Assembly: GCA_011772205.1 (NCBI GenBank)
Contig: WVZY01000026.1
Coordinates: 23,631 to 87,630 of the forward strand
Origin: Candidatus Latescibacterota bacterium
Lineage (GTDB): Bacteria > Krumholzibacteriota > Krumholzibacteriia > WVZY01
DNA: 64,000 bases
Direction: 5' to 3'
The notes under the pieces are model-generated. The model was not told where the DNA came from, did not search any database, and saw only the letters and a program-made list of their open reading frames with translations. A program made the translations under genes and the position numbers. Shown here one piece after another: positions 8,343 to 17,618 of this stretch (position 1 is the stretch's first letter; each line of letters opens with the position of its first letter).

Positions 8343-8374
8343 GCGGTGCTGGAGGTCAATCTACCGAGCACCGC
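8343..8374. terminator. Bidirectional hairpin between convergent genes
   Basis: An 8-bp perfect stem (GCGGTGCT/AGCACCGC) with a 16-base loop lies between the methyltransferase stop and the stop of the convergent subtilase. There is no T tract, so it may be only a weak or rho-assisted terminator. Confidence 0.4.
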
Positions 8375-8419
8375 CTGAATGCTTGAATCCACAACATTGC
8401 GTCATGCGGTCATTTGTTT

Positions 8420-10873
8420 CTATCGGATCAAAACCATCTTCCTCGTCTGCTGTTCGCCGTCCTGCCTGAGCACACAGAAATACAATCCAGATGCGACGTT
8501 GTGCCCTTTCTCATCAGTGCCGTTCCAGAGGACGCTGTGCGGGCCTTTTTTATACGATCTGTCCCTGATGACTTTAACGAGCTCACCTTTCACGTTGTAA
8601 ATCTTTATGCTGGCCCTCCCATCCTTCGGCAGGTAAAAGGGGATCCAGGTAATTGGATTGAACGGATTTGGATAATTCTGATCGAGCAAGAGCTTCGGAG
8701 CCGTCCGGCCGTCCGCCAGGTCTTCGACTGCGGATGCAATGTTCACGGCTCCCAGGATCCTGAGCTTTCCGTGTCCCCAGGTATCGTTGTAAACGGTGCC
8801 CGTGAAAGCGTCCGTTGCGCCGTGCGAGGTCAGCAGATATTCCACCTGACCCATCGTCGCCATGGGAAATGCTTGTTGCACGATGGCCGCAGCCGCAGCA
8901 ACGTGCGGCCCTGCGGCGCTGGTTCCGCTGAACTGTCTGTAGCTGCCGAGCGGGTAACCTGCATAGTCGGTATGGGAGCGCGTCGTGTAGACGTCGTAAT
9001 TACCCGGCGAGCAGATGTCGAGGAGATGCCAACCGTCGATGCGTTCACCACGACCGCTGAACTTGCTGATCTCACCGATATCTATGGAACCTCCACCCAC
9101 CCCATTGTAACTTTCGAATCCGCGGGTGGAATAGGAGCCGTTGACGAAACAACTGTCGGAGGTTGCAGGGAAGGTTACGTTCTTGGTGTCGGAGACATAA
9201 TTGGTGAATTCCGCCCCACCGGCCCATGAGGACAGGTGATCGGCTATATTGCTGACGAACTCGATTACCGCATCGGAGTTATTGACCACTTTGAGTTGCC
9301 ATGTTCCCAGAACGTTTGGGTTTGTATTTCTATCGATGTATAAATCGAACTTGTGAGTACCTCTCGAGCTGGAGCCATATTCGTACCAGAGATAGTAGTT
9401 GTCCACATACCAGACTCCGCCGTCGAGCGTGACTTCGGATCCTAAAGGAGTCTTCAGGCGAAAGATCAAATCGGACAGATTCGTTCTCCACAGAGTCGAG
9501 CCATAGATACGGAGAATAGGACTCCCGTAAACAGGAACATAGATGCCCAGCGTGAGGGAATCCCGGGCGGATAAAACGGCGAGCGCGTGCTTGTCCCCGC
9601 GCCCGAGGTTGCCCGAAGGAGTGATCTGAATGATCGTGGAGTTCTCGATGGTAATCAGCTCTTCGTCGAGCGAAGAACCGTCCAGGAATTCATATATGAA
9701 TCCGCCGAACTCGTACAGCATCGCGTCAGCACCTCTCGCTCTCGCCCAAGGTATGAGATAGGAGATGGGAACGCCGGAGAAGAAATATCCGGCAAGGATC
9801 TCGGCATCCGGAGCAATACCTGTAAATATGTGGCGCCCCGTCGTTCCGCCGGCGAGAATGCCGCTCACCGCCGTGCCGTGCCCGTTGTTGTCATCGTCGG
9901 AATAAATGAGATCATCGCCTCGCACGCGCTCCACGTTATCGGCGTTCATCGTCGCGTATATTTTCGGCGTTCCGAGGGCAACGAGCTTTTCACCGACATC
10001 GAGTGCGCCGTTATCGTTATCGTCGAGTGCTATGAACAAGGGTTCGCCAAACGTCGGATCGCTCTCCGTGTATCCCGCAGATGGCCCGAAGTCGCGCTGG
10101 GCATTGCCGTTCTGGTCATTGTACAGCCAGTCCCAGTAGGTTTGATAGATGTTGTCATCATTGCCTCTGGCGTCGCCGCTCCATACTTGCGCAACATCGT
10201 AGATCCACCCATCTAAAAAGCGGAGTATCTCTCCCGATGTATATTGTCCGTTTCTGTCCAGGTCAACCGCGTCGTTGCCCGCATTGAAAATGCCGTTTTG
10301 GTTGAGATCGAGCCAGTCGAACGTATCCCCGTTTGCATAAAAGAAAGAGGGATGGAAGACATCGATCCCGGTATCGAAATCGGCGACCCGCATTCCCTTA
10401 CCGGTCAAGGGGTAGCCAAGTGGATCTTGATAGCTCCAGGCCGAGTCGGCCTCGATTTCGTGCGCGCTGATGTCCAAGGTCGGATAAATGGCCGGTCTCC
10501 AGTTTGCTTCCATGCGGAGGACATCCGCCCTGCCGCTTACCTCATCGATCAACAACCAGGGGATGCGGAGCGGATAGATAGCCCTCGTTCTCGCAACCTG
10601 CCCATCGATATAATAGAAAGACACGCCCAGCCGTTCGTACTCTGCAATCTCGGCACCGGATAGAACATGGTTGAATTTCATCGTCACAACGACTTTTTCG
10701 GCTTCTACCACGCCGAGTATCTCTTCGGCCAGCCGTTCCGTCGCCGGAGGTTTTTCCTTTAGCTTCCGCAGGAATCTCAGCGAGGAGTTGAATTTTTCTT
10801 CTCCGGCCATCACTGAATTCGAAATAAGTAACAGGATGAAAAAACCCAGGATATGCACTCGAGATTGCTTCAT
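8420..10873 (-). CDS. Secreted subtilisin-family (S8) protease with FlgD-like C-terminal tail
   Basis: An 817-residue exported protease. Residues 1-23 are a signal peptide. After a roughly 130-residue prodomain-like region comes the subtilase fold: DTGID (catalytic Asp near 167), NNGHGTAVSG (His), a PSGNLG oxyanion Asn and FSGTSAAGPHVAAA (Ser). Between Asp and His there is an insertion with three acidic D-x-[ND]-x-[ND]-G loops (DLNQNG, DLDRNG, DDNDNG) that look calcium-binding. The last 90 residues hold QNYPNPFNP followed by a FlgD-like Ig sandwich ending RKMVLIR, as in proteins sorted by a type IX-like route or anchored at the surface. The start at 10873 has AAAGGA upstream. The likely role is degradation of extracellular protein. 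Confidence 0.9.
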   Translation of the reverse strand: MKQSRVHILGFFILLLISNSVMAGEEKFNSSLRFLRKLKEKPPATERLAEEILGVVEAEKVVVTMKFNHVLSGAEIAEYERLGVSFYYIDGQVARTRAIYPLRIPWLLIDEVSGRADVLRMEANWRPAIYPTLDISAHEIEADSAWSYQDPLGYPLTGKGMRVADFDTGIDVFHPSFFYANGDTFDWLDLNQNGIFNAGNDAVDLDRNGQYTSGEILRFLDGWIYDVAQVWSGDARGNDDNIYQTYWDWLYNDQNGNAQRDFGPSAGYTESDPTFGEPLFIALDDNDNGALDVGEKLVALGTPKIYATMNADNVERVRGDDLIYSDDDNNGHGTAVSGILAGGTTGRHIFTGIAPDAEILAGYFFSGVPISYLIPWARARGADAMLYEFGGFIYEFLDGSSLDEELITIENSTIIQITPSGNLGRGDKHALAVLSARDSLTLGIYVPVYGSPILRIYGSTLWRTNLSDLIFRLKTPLGSEVTLDGGVWYVDNYYLWYEYGSSSRGTHKFDLYIDRNTNPNVLGTWQLKVVNNSDAVIEFVSNIADHLSSWAGGAEFTNYVSDTKNVTFPATSDSCFVNGSYSTRGFESYNGVGGGSIDIGEISKFSGRGERIDGWHLLDICSPGNYDVYTTRSHTDYAGYPLGSYRQFSGTSAAGPHVAAAAAIVQQAFPMATMGQVEYLLTSHGATDAFTGTVYNDTWGHGKLRILGAVNIASAVEDLADGRTAPKLLLDQNYPNPFNPITWIPFYLPKDGRASIKIYNVKGELVKVIRDRSYKKGPHSVLWNGTDEKGHNVASGLYFCVLRQDGEQQTRKMVLIR

Positions 10874-11188
10874 GACGTGATCCTTTCGAGCATTGAGATG
10901 GTGCGCTGGCGCATTGAGAGGCTGTAAACGGTCATATGGAGAAAAGCAGAGCTGCAAAACTCCGGGTGGGGTGTTTTAGGGTCTTTGTTATTTATAATAA
11001 TAATATAATTTTAGTTGAATAGTCAATGGGGAAAAAGAATAGGTTCATTACGTCAGTTGCTGTCATGCCAGCAGTTAAATTTCTATGGCTCCTGCCTGAT
11101 CAAGTTATTATATTCCTTTTGATTTTAAATCCTCCTTTTTTGGCTGAATCTCTGGCCGCGTTAATCCGTACATTATTTGGGTGACCCA
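10874..11188. other. Divergent intergenic region with AT-rich stretch
   Basis: No gene is seen in these 315 bp. An AT-rich run near 10985-11020 (repeated TAATAA-like steps) lies between the divergent protease and kinase genes and probably holds promoters for one or both, but no clear -35/-10 pair stands out. Confidence 0.4.
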
Positions 11189-13306
11189 ATGATAGGCAAG
11201 TCCATAGCGCATTATAAAATACTTGGACAGCTCGGCGGGGGCGGCATGGGCGTTGTGTATAAGGCCAAAGACACCAAGCTCGGGCGAACCGTCGCGCTCA
11301 AGGTGTTGTCCTCGGAACAGCACGTTTCCGAGAACGACAAGGAACGCTTACTTCGAGAAGCTCGGGCAGCAGCTGCGCTTAGACATCCCAACATATGCAC
11401 GGTGTACGAGATTGGCGAGGACGACGGCATCTCCTATATCTCGATGGCTCATGTGCCAGGAAAGAGTCTAAAGACAGTTATCGAGGAAGGCCCGCTGGAA
11501 ATCGAGCAGGCTTTGGATATCGCGATACAGGTCGCTGAGGGGCTTCAAGCGGCACACAAGAAAACCATTGTGCACCGGGATATCAAGAGCGCCAACATCT
11601 TGATCGATGAGATCGAACAGGTGACGATTCTGGATTTTGGTCTTGCAAAGCCGTCCACGCAAGCGGAGCTGGCCGAGGAAGGAGGTACGGCGGCCTATAT
11701 GTCCCCGGAACAAGCCCGGGGAGCCGTTCTGGATCATCGGACCGATATCTGGTCACTGGGCGTTTGTTTGTACGAGATGATCGCCGGGCGGCTTCCATTC
11801 GAAGCAGAGCAAGGGTCCGCCATCATCTACCAGATCCTCAATCAAAGCCCTCCGCCTTTGTCTGAACTTCGATCGAATGTCCCCGAAAAAGTATTGCGGA
11901 TCGTGGAAAAAGCCATGGCGAGTGATCCTTACAGCCGCTATCAGCATGTGAGTGAAATGCTCGCAGAGCTGAAGTTTACACGGGAAACACTTCGTGCCGA
12001 AGCCTCCGCGGTGCCCGGGAGCGAACCATCTGTTGCTGTTCTTCCATTTACGGATATGAGCTCCGATAAAGGACAGGAGTATTTCTGCGACGGAATGGCC
12101 GAGGAAATCATCAACAGCCTTGCACACATCGAAGGTCTGCGCGTCGTGTCACGCACGTCATCCTTTGCGTTCAAGAATAAAAATATGGATATTCGCGAAA
12201 TCGGCGCAAGGCTCAGTGTCGATACAATACTCGAAGGAAGCGTTCGCAAAGCAGGCGATAGATTACGAATTACAGCACAGCTAGTCAGTGTTAAAAATGG
12301 TTACCATTTATGGTCCGACCGATATGATAGAGATTTACAAGATGTATTTAGCATTCAAGACGAGATCAGCGAGAATATCGCCGATGCGTTGAAAGTACGG
12401 CTGACGGAGAAAGAGAGGCGTGCTATTGAGAAAGTTCCAACGACAGACATAGAAGCATATGATTTTTATATTCGTGGCAGGCAGTACTTTCAAGGGCTCG
12501 GTGTTAAAGGTCTCGAATATGCGCGAAACATGTTCACCAGTGCCATAATCCGAGATCCGCGCTATGCACTCGCCTACTGCGGCCTCGCAGACTGCTATTC
12601 AATGATCTACATGTACTACGATAGCGACAAGACAAACATCGAGAATGGAGTGACGGCGAGCCAGAAAGCTCTGGAACTGGATAGTGAACTCGCTGAGGCG
12701 CATGCATCCTATGGTCTCGCTGTTTCACTGGACGGCCGCTACGAAGAGGCGGAAAGAGAATTGCAACGGGCCATCGAAATTTCTCCAAAGCTTTTTGAAG
12801 CCTACTACTTTTATGCTCGTACATGCAGGGTACAAGGCAAGCTCGAAGAGGCTATCGAAATGTTTGCAAAAGCAAGCGAGGTGCGGCCGGAAGATTATCA
12901 AGCACCTATCTTGATGGCGGATACTATTCGCGGGTTGAAACGGCCTGAAGAAATGCGAAACACGTTTCGACGTGGATTAGCCGTTGCCGAAAAGCATCTG
13001 GAATTCCATCCGAAAGATGCGAGGGCCTATTACCTTGGTGCTCACGCACAATTAGCTTTGGGTGCGAAGGAAAAGGCTCTCGAGTGGAATGAGCAGGCTA
13101 TGAAGCTTTGCCCCGATGATCCGGCAACTCTCTACAACGCCGCCTGCCTCTTTAGTGTAATGGGGGAATACGACAAGTGCTTCGAATGCTTCGAAAAGGC
13201 AGTGGACAAAGGGTTTGCCCACCGCAAATGGCTCGAAAACGATCCCGACCTCGAAGCGATCCGCAGCGATCCCCGCTACGAAACCCTTCTGGAAAGACTC
13301 CGATGA
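11189..13306 (+). CDS. Ser/Thr protein kinase with TolB-N-like domain and TPRs (array copy 1)
   Basis: A 705-residue soluble protein. Residues 8-265 form a Hanks-type kinase: [11 protein letters not shown] loop, Lys38 in [12 protein letters not shown] (Asp131), DFGLA (Asp149), AYMSPEQ. Residues 285-410 form a domain beginning SVAVLPFTDMS and containing EYFCDGMAEEIIN and [11 protein letters not shown]. This domain, TolB-N/FlgO-like, also occurs in adenylate cyclases with TPRs. The rest is TPR repeats, with ALAYCGLADCY and later LAEAHASYGLA, and the end is DPRYETLLERLR. No membrane helix is seen. The ATG at 11189 is preferred to an upstream TTG. Its target is unknown. It is the first of four related genes or remnants in a row. 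Confidence 0.9.
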   Translation: MIGKSIAHYKILGQLGGGGMGVVYKAKDTKLGRTVALKVLSSEQHVSENDKERLLREARAAAALRHPNICTVYEIGEDDGISYISMAHVPGKSLKTVIEEGPLEIEQALDIAIQVAEGLQAAHKKTIVHRDIKSANILIDEIEQVTILDFGLAKPSTQAELAEEGGTAAYMSPEQARGAVLDHRTDIWSLGVCLYEMIAGRLPFEAEQGSAIIYQILNQSPPPLSELRSNVPEKVLRIVEKAMASDPYSRYQHVSEMLAELKFTRETLRAEASAVPGSEPSVAVLPFTDMSSDKGQEYFCDGMAEEIINSLAHIEGLRVVSRTSSFAFKNKNMDIREIGARLSVDTILEGSVRKAGDRLRITAQLVSVKNGYHLWSDRYDRDLQDVFSIQDEISENIADALKVRLTEKERRAIEKVPTTDIEAYDFYIRGRQYFQGLGVKGLEYARNMFTSAIIRDPRYALAYCGLADCYSMIYMYYDSDKTNIENGVTASQKALELDSELAEAHASYGLAVSLDGRYEEAERELQRAIEISPKLFEAYYFYARTCRVQGKLEEAIEMFAKASEVRPEDYQAPILMADTIRGLKRPEEMRNTFRRGLAVAEKHLEFHPKDARAYYLGAHAQLALGAKEKALEWNEQAMKLCPDDPATLYNAACLFSVMGEYDKCFECFEKAVDKGFAHRKWLENDPDLEAIRSDPRYETLLERLR

Positions 13307-13538
13307 ATCGTTTATCCAACGCAGTTGTTACCGTCGTCCCAAACCATTAATGGGCCCCTGACGAGCTGTGCTGCCGCCTGGGATGCGCTGGGAACCTCTT
13401 AGGAAATTTGAACTTACAAATCCGCTCCATCGGTCATCTGCAACGCCGCTGCAGGTCGGCGTTGCATAATATATCTCGATTGTGCAATTATTGCTGGACT
13501 CGTTAGAAAAGGATATTAACCAGAAAGGGGGAAACGTC

Positions 13539-13799
13539 TTGGCAGATGAAGTCAAGATCGGCCATGTCAGTCACTACTTCGGGAAGATTCAAGTGGCCGC
13601 TGTCGAGCTGACCGATGGGGAGCTATCCGTGGGAGATACGATTCACATCAAGGGGCATACATCGGATTTCACCCAACAGGTCGAATCGATGCAAATAGAT
13701 AAAGCGAATGTGGATCACGCATCAAAGGGACAGTCCATCGGGATCCGCGTTGCCGAGCATGCCCGTGTGGGGGATGAGGTTTATAAACTCACCGGGTAG
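13539..13799 (+). CDS. Small EF-Tu domain-2-like beta-barrel protein
   Basis: About 86 residues: IGHVSHYFGKIQVAAVELT, then GELSVGDTIHIKGHTSDFTQ, VESMQIDKANVDHASKGQSI and VGDEVYKL. This is the second-domain (oligonucleotide-binding) barrel of translation GTPases as a free-standing protein, known in many bacteria and archaea as an elongation-factor-like protein of unclear role. The start is taken as TTG at 13539 because AAAGGGGG lies at the right distance and homologues begin with M-A-[DE]-E; the frame runs further upstream without support. It lies between two intact kinase genes with spaces of about 230-260 bp on each side, so it need not be cotranscribed. Confidence 0.8.
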   Translation: MADEVKIGHVSHYFGKIQVAAVELTDGELSVGDTIHIKGHTSDFTQQVESMQIDKANVDHASKGQSIGIRVAEHARVGDEVYKLTG

Positions 13800-14055
13800 C
13801 GGGTTCAAACCTGTTTCCAAATTCCAGCATGGGCCGGATTCGGCTTATCCTGATATTGCTTGGCATAAAGACAGAACATTCGTTCAGTCCAGCGGATCTT
13901 TGAGAAAACAACCTCTAGTGGCAAGAGGGGCCATTCTCTTGTCTTATCCTCTTTGACGCCCGCTTCCCGCCTTGGTAAAATATCAGTGCATCCAGGGATT
14001 CCATATTAGTTGATTCTATCTCACCCTCAATTTCAGGCTTCCGGAAGAGAACAGT

Positions 14056-16290
14056 ATGATCGGCCGAACCATATCCCATTACAAGATCCTCAAGAAGCTG
14101 GGCGAAGGAGGAATGGGCGTCGTTTATAAGGCCGAAGACACCAAGCTCAAGCGGACCGTCGCCCTCAAATTTTTATCGCCCCATGCCGTCGGAAGCGAAG
14201 AGGAGAAAAATCGCTTTGTTTCCGAAGCTCAAGCCGCTGCTGCACTGCATCACCCCAATATCTGCACCATTTATGAAATCGAGGAGGCAGAAGACCAGAT
14301 ATTCATCGCTATGGCCTACATATCCGGTCAAAGCCTGAAGGAGAAACTAAAAAAGGGTCCTTTGGATCTCGATGAAGCTCTAAGTATCACAGTTCAGATC
14401 GCTAAAGGATTGCAAGAAGCGCACGATAATGGAATCGTTCATCGGGATATCAAAAGCGCAAATATAATCATCACCGATAAGGGGCAGGCGACCATTATGG
14501 ATTTTGGACTGGCCAAGTGGGCCGGTCAGAGCGGGATAAGTAGAGGAGGGGCAATCATAGGCACGGCGGCTTATATGTCTCCTGAACAGACGCGTGGGGA
14601 AGTGGTCGATCAACGCGCGGACATCTGGGCGTTGGGTGTGTGTCTGTATGAAATGCTTACGGGACAGCTGCCCTTCAAGGGTGAATATGATGCGGCTATA
14701 GCCTATTCTGTTTTGAACGAGGATCCCATACCGTTATCCGCGCTTCAGCCCAATGTTCCGGCCGAGCTGAGGCGCGTTGTAGATGGAGCGCTCGCTAAGA
14801 ACTTGGATAAGCGGCGTCAATCCGTCGATGAACTACTTACCCAGTTGGAGTCATTGAGAAAGAAGCTACTTATCCAACCGCCAGCTGAACCCACTTCTGT
14901 AAGCCCACCCCGACCTTCAGTCGCTGTGCTCCCGCTTGCGGACATGAGCCCGGAAAAGGACCAAGAATACTTTTGCGACGGGATAGCGGAAGAAATCATC
15001 AACGCTCTCGTAAAAGTAGAAGGCTTGCATGTTGTAGCCCGAACTTCGGCGTTCTCATTCAAGGGCAAGACGGAGGACATACGCGAGATTGGCAGGAGAC
15101 TCAGTGCCAGCGCAGTGCTCGAAGGGAGCGTGCGGAAAGCGGGAAATAATTTACGAATTACAGCGCAGCTCGTTGACGTACAGGATGGTTTTCATATTTG
15201 GTCCGATCGTTACGATCGTCGGATGGAGGATATATTTGCCATCCAGGACCAAATCTCCCAAGCTGTTGTGGACGCGCTCAAGGTGAAGCTTATAGGTGCT
15301 GCCAGAGAGCCGCTTGTAAAGCGTTATACCGAGAATCTCGAGGCATACAATCTGTATTTGAAGGGCCGTTTCTACTTGAACAAGAGGACTGAGGAGGCAT
15401 TCAATAAAGGTGTGGAGTGCTTCGAACAGGCCATATCGGAAGATCCGAATTACGCTTTGGCTTATGCCGGCTTGGCCGACTCTTATAATTTGCTAGGAAA
15501 TTATAGCGTCCTTCCCCCTAAAGATACCTTCCCAAGAGCCAAGATCTTGGCGGCCAAGGCGCTGGAGTTGGATGATACTATCTCCGAGGCGCATACCGCA
15601 TTGGCATACGTCCACATGTATCACGACTGGGATTGGAAAAAGGCAGGGCTAGGATTCAAGCGGGCATTGGAACTCAATCCCAGCTGCGCAACGGCCAATC
15701 ATTGGTATGCCGAATATCTCATAATGACAGGGCGGATGGATGAGGCTCACGCCCAAGCACGAAAAGCTCTGGAGTTCGATCCTCTATCACTCATCCTATA
15801 TACGTTACAGGGATGGACTTATCACTTCGAACGTGATTACGATCGAGCTATAGAACGATTCCAAAAAGGCCTAGAGATGGATCCTGGTTTCGCCGCGACA
15901 CTTTTCTTCCTCGGCATGGCATGTGTGCAAGCATCTCAATTCGAAGACGCTCTTGAGAATATAAAAAAATCACAGTCCTCTTTTGAAGGCTCGACACTGA
16001 CCGTGGCAGCCCAAGGGTACATTCATGCATTGTCGGGTAAAATAAGCGAAGCAAGGCAAGCACTCGATGAATTGAAAAAAATGTCCGCGAAAAGCTACGT
16101 TTCGTCATATTACAGAGCGGCAATATGTACAGGGCTTGGTGAGAAAGACCGGGCATTCGAATGGCTGGAGCAAGCTTATGAAGAGCGCGATCCATGGTTG
16201 TCCCTTCTTAAAGTCGATCCAATCTGGGATGTGCTGCGATCTGATCCAAGATTCTCCACGATGCTCGAGAAAGTGGGCTTGGACAAGTGA
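14056..16290 (+). CDS. Ser/Thr protein kinase with TolB-N-like domain and TPRs (array copy 2)
   Basis: A 744-residue paralogue of the preceding kinase gene with the same order of domains. The kinase has [11 protein letters not shown], Lys38 (VALK), HRDIKSAN (Asp131) and DFGLA (Asp149), all intact. Residues 290-415 start [11 protein letters not shown] and hold [13 protein letters not shown] and [11 protein letters not shown]. TPRs follow ([28 protein letters not shown]), and it ends [13 protein letters not shown]. It starts at ATG 14056. The stop codon overlaps a GTG that opens a broken third copy (GTGA). The intact catalytic residues argue for an active enzyme that couples phosphorylation to TPR-mediated binding; ligand and substrate are unknown. 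Confidence 0.9.
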   Translation: MIGRTISHYKILKKLGEGGMGVVYKAEDTKLKRTVALKFLSPHAVGSEEEKNRFVSEAQAAAALHHPNICTIYEIEEAEDQIFIAMAYISGQSLKEKLKKGPLDLDEALSITVQIAKGLQEAHDNGIVHRDIKSANIIITDKGQATIMDFGLAKWAGQSGISRGGAIIGTAAYMSPEQTRGEVVDQRADIWALGVCLYEMLTGQLPFKGEYDAAIAYSVLNEDPIPLSALQPNVPAELRRVVDGALAKNLDKRRQSVDELLTQLESLRKKLLIQPPAEPTSVSPPRPSVAVLPLADMSPEKDQEYFCDGIAEEIINALVKVEGLHVVARTSAFSFKGKTEDIREIGRRLSASAVLEGSVRKAGNNLRITAQLVDVQDGFHIWSDRYDRRMEDIFAIQDQISQAVVDALKVKLIGAAREPLVKRYTENLEAYNLYLKGRFYLNKRTEEAFNKGVECFEQAISEDPNYALAYAGLADSYNLLGNYSVLPPKDTFPRAKILAAKALELDDTISEAHTALAYVHMYHDWDWKKAGLGFKRALELNPSCATANHWYAEYLIMTGRMDEAHAQARKALEFDPLSLILYTLQGWTYHFERDYDRAIERFQKGLEMDPGFAATLFFLGMACVQASQFEDALENIKKSQSSFEGSTLTVAAQGYIHALSGKISEARQALDELKKMSAKSYVSSYYRAAICTGLGEKDRAFEWLEQAYEERDPWLSLLKVDPIWDVLRSDPRFSTMLEKVGLDK

Positions 16291-17379
16291 TTGGCCGAAC
16301 CATCTCGCATTACAGGATGCTAGAAAAACTCGGAGGTGGGGGGATAGGCGTGGTTTATAGAGCCAAGGATACGAAACTCGAACGCACTGCTCGAGGGCAG
16401 TGTACGGAAGCTTGGTGAAGACCTCCGGATCACTGCGCAGCTCATCGATGTGGAGAGAGATTCTCACCTATGGGCGCAAAAATACGATGGAGAACTTGAG
16501 GATGTTTTTGAAATGCAGGAACGTGTTTCCCAATCGATTGTGGATGCGCTGAAGCTCGAGCTCAGTCCGGAAGAAGAGCGCCGGATTACCGAGGGGCCAA
16601 TCGATAACGTTCATGCGTACGAGAGCTACCTGAGGGCCGGGCAGAAAATCATGCTCTTTACAGAAGAGGGATTGAAGCGTGCGTTACAACACTTGCAGAG
16701 GGCAATGGATATCGTTGGCGAGAATGCCTTCTCTATGCAGGTATTGGTTATGCATATTGGAGCTATGTCAATCTCGGAATCAAAGCTCCCGAGGTACATC
16801 TTCCGGGGGCTGAGGCTTACGCAGAGAAGGTGTTCAAGCTGGAACCCGAATCCTCCCGCGGGCACATGCTGCAAGGGGTGATCAATATAACGAGGGGAAT
16901 CCCAAGGAGGCAGTGAAGCACCTGAAGCGAACACTCGCCTCGGATCCGAACGACCCTGATGCTTTGTTCTGGCTACTTTTGACCTGCGCCAGCGCGGGGA
17001 GGACATCGATTGCCATGCAATATGCTGAAAAACTGCTGGAGGTCGATCCTCTGACGCCCATCAATCACGCTACTCCTGGTTATGCGCTGATCTGTGAGGG
17101 ACGATTCGATCTCGCTCTCGAAAAGGAGAAGGGATGATATGAGCTGGAACCGGATACTGCCATTTCAAAATTCTGGTATGGGTGGGTTCTCGCACATAAC
17201 GGCCGTTTCGAAGAAGCTTTCACACTTTTTGATAAGTCGAAGAAAGATGCATCCGAGGATTTATCAACTATCCACTGATTTCGAAGTTAGATCCTTTTCT
17301 CGAAAACATCCGCGGTGAGGATCGATTCGAGAAACTCGTCGAGAAAATCAAGTATAACTGGAAACGCTTTGAGGTATAA
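16287..17379 (+). pseudogene. Remnant of a third kinase-TPR gene (internal deletion plus frameshifts)
   Basis: The GTG at 16287 opens [20 protein letters not shown] and continues to KLERT, the first 34 residues of the kinase domain. At about 16388 the sequence jumps to the middle of the TolB-N-like domain ([18 protein letters not shown]) in another frame, so roughly 1 kb holding the catalytic core is gone. Further frame changes occur near 16730 and 16895. TPR sequence (EPESSRGHMLQGVIN, KEAVKHLKRTLASDPNDPDA, FWYGWVLAHNGRFEEAF) can be followed through different frames to the family ending FEKLVEKIKYNWKRFEV and stop at 17379. No functional product is expected. Confidence 0.85.
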
Positions 17380-17381
17380 CA

Positions 17382-17459
17382 ATGATCGGCAAGACCATTT
17401 CCCATTACAAAATCCTCGAAAAAATCGGTGAGGGTGGGATTGGCTGGATAGGTATCTAA
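17382..17459 (+). pseudogene. Remnant of a fourth kinase gene (N-terminus only)
   Basis: A 25-codon frame, [20 protein letters not shown], then WIGI and a stop. It begins two bases after the stop of the third remnant. It is the conserved N-terminus of the same kinase family, cut off inside the glycine loop. Nothing after it resembles the rest of the kinase, so the remainder has been deleted. Confidence 0.8.
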
Positions 17460-17618
17460 GACCCGTCGAGCATTGAGCCGCCATCGTAATGCCATCATAA
17501 CCTCAAAGAACCGTTCCAGCTGCAATCTTCCTCTGGCTTTTATTGGACTTGCGATATATTTTATCCCAAGTATCGATAAGTAAAAAGATCCGAGATCAAA
17601 CGAGAAAGCCAATAACAC

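Noticed and set aside
13795..13830. GGGTTCAAACC after the EF-Tu-like gene as a tRNA T arm
   Set aside because: No stem of five pairs and no remaining tRNA arms upstream.
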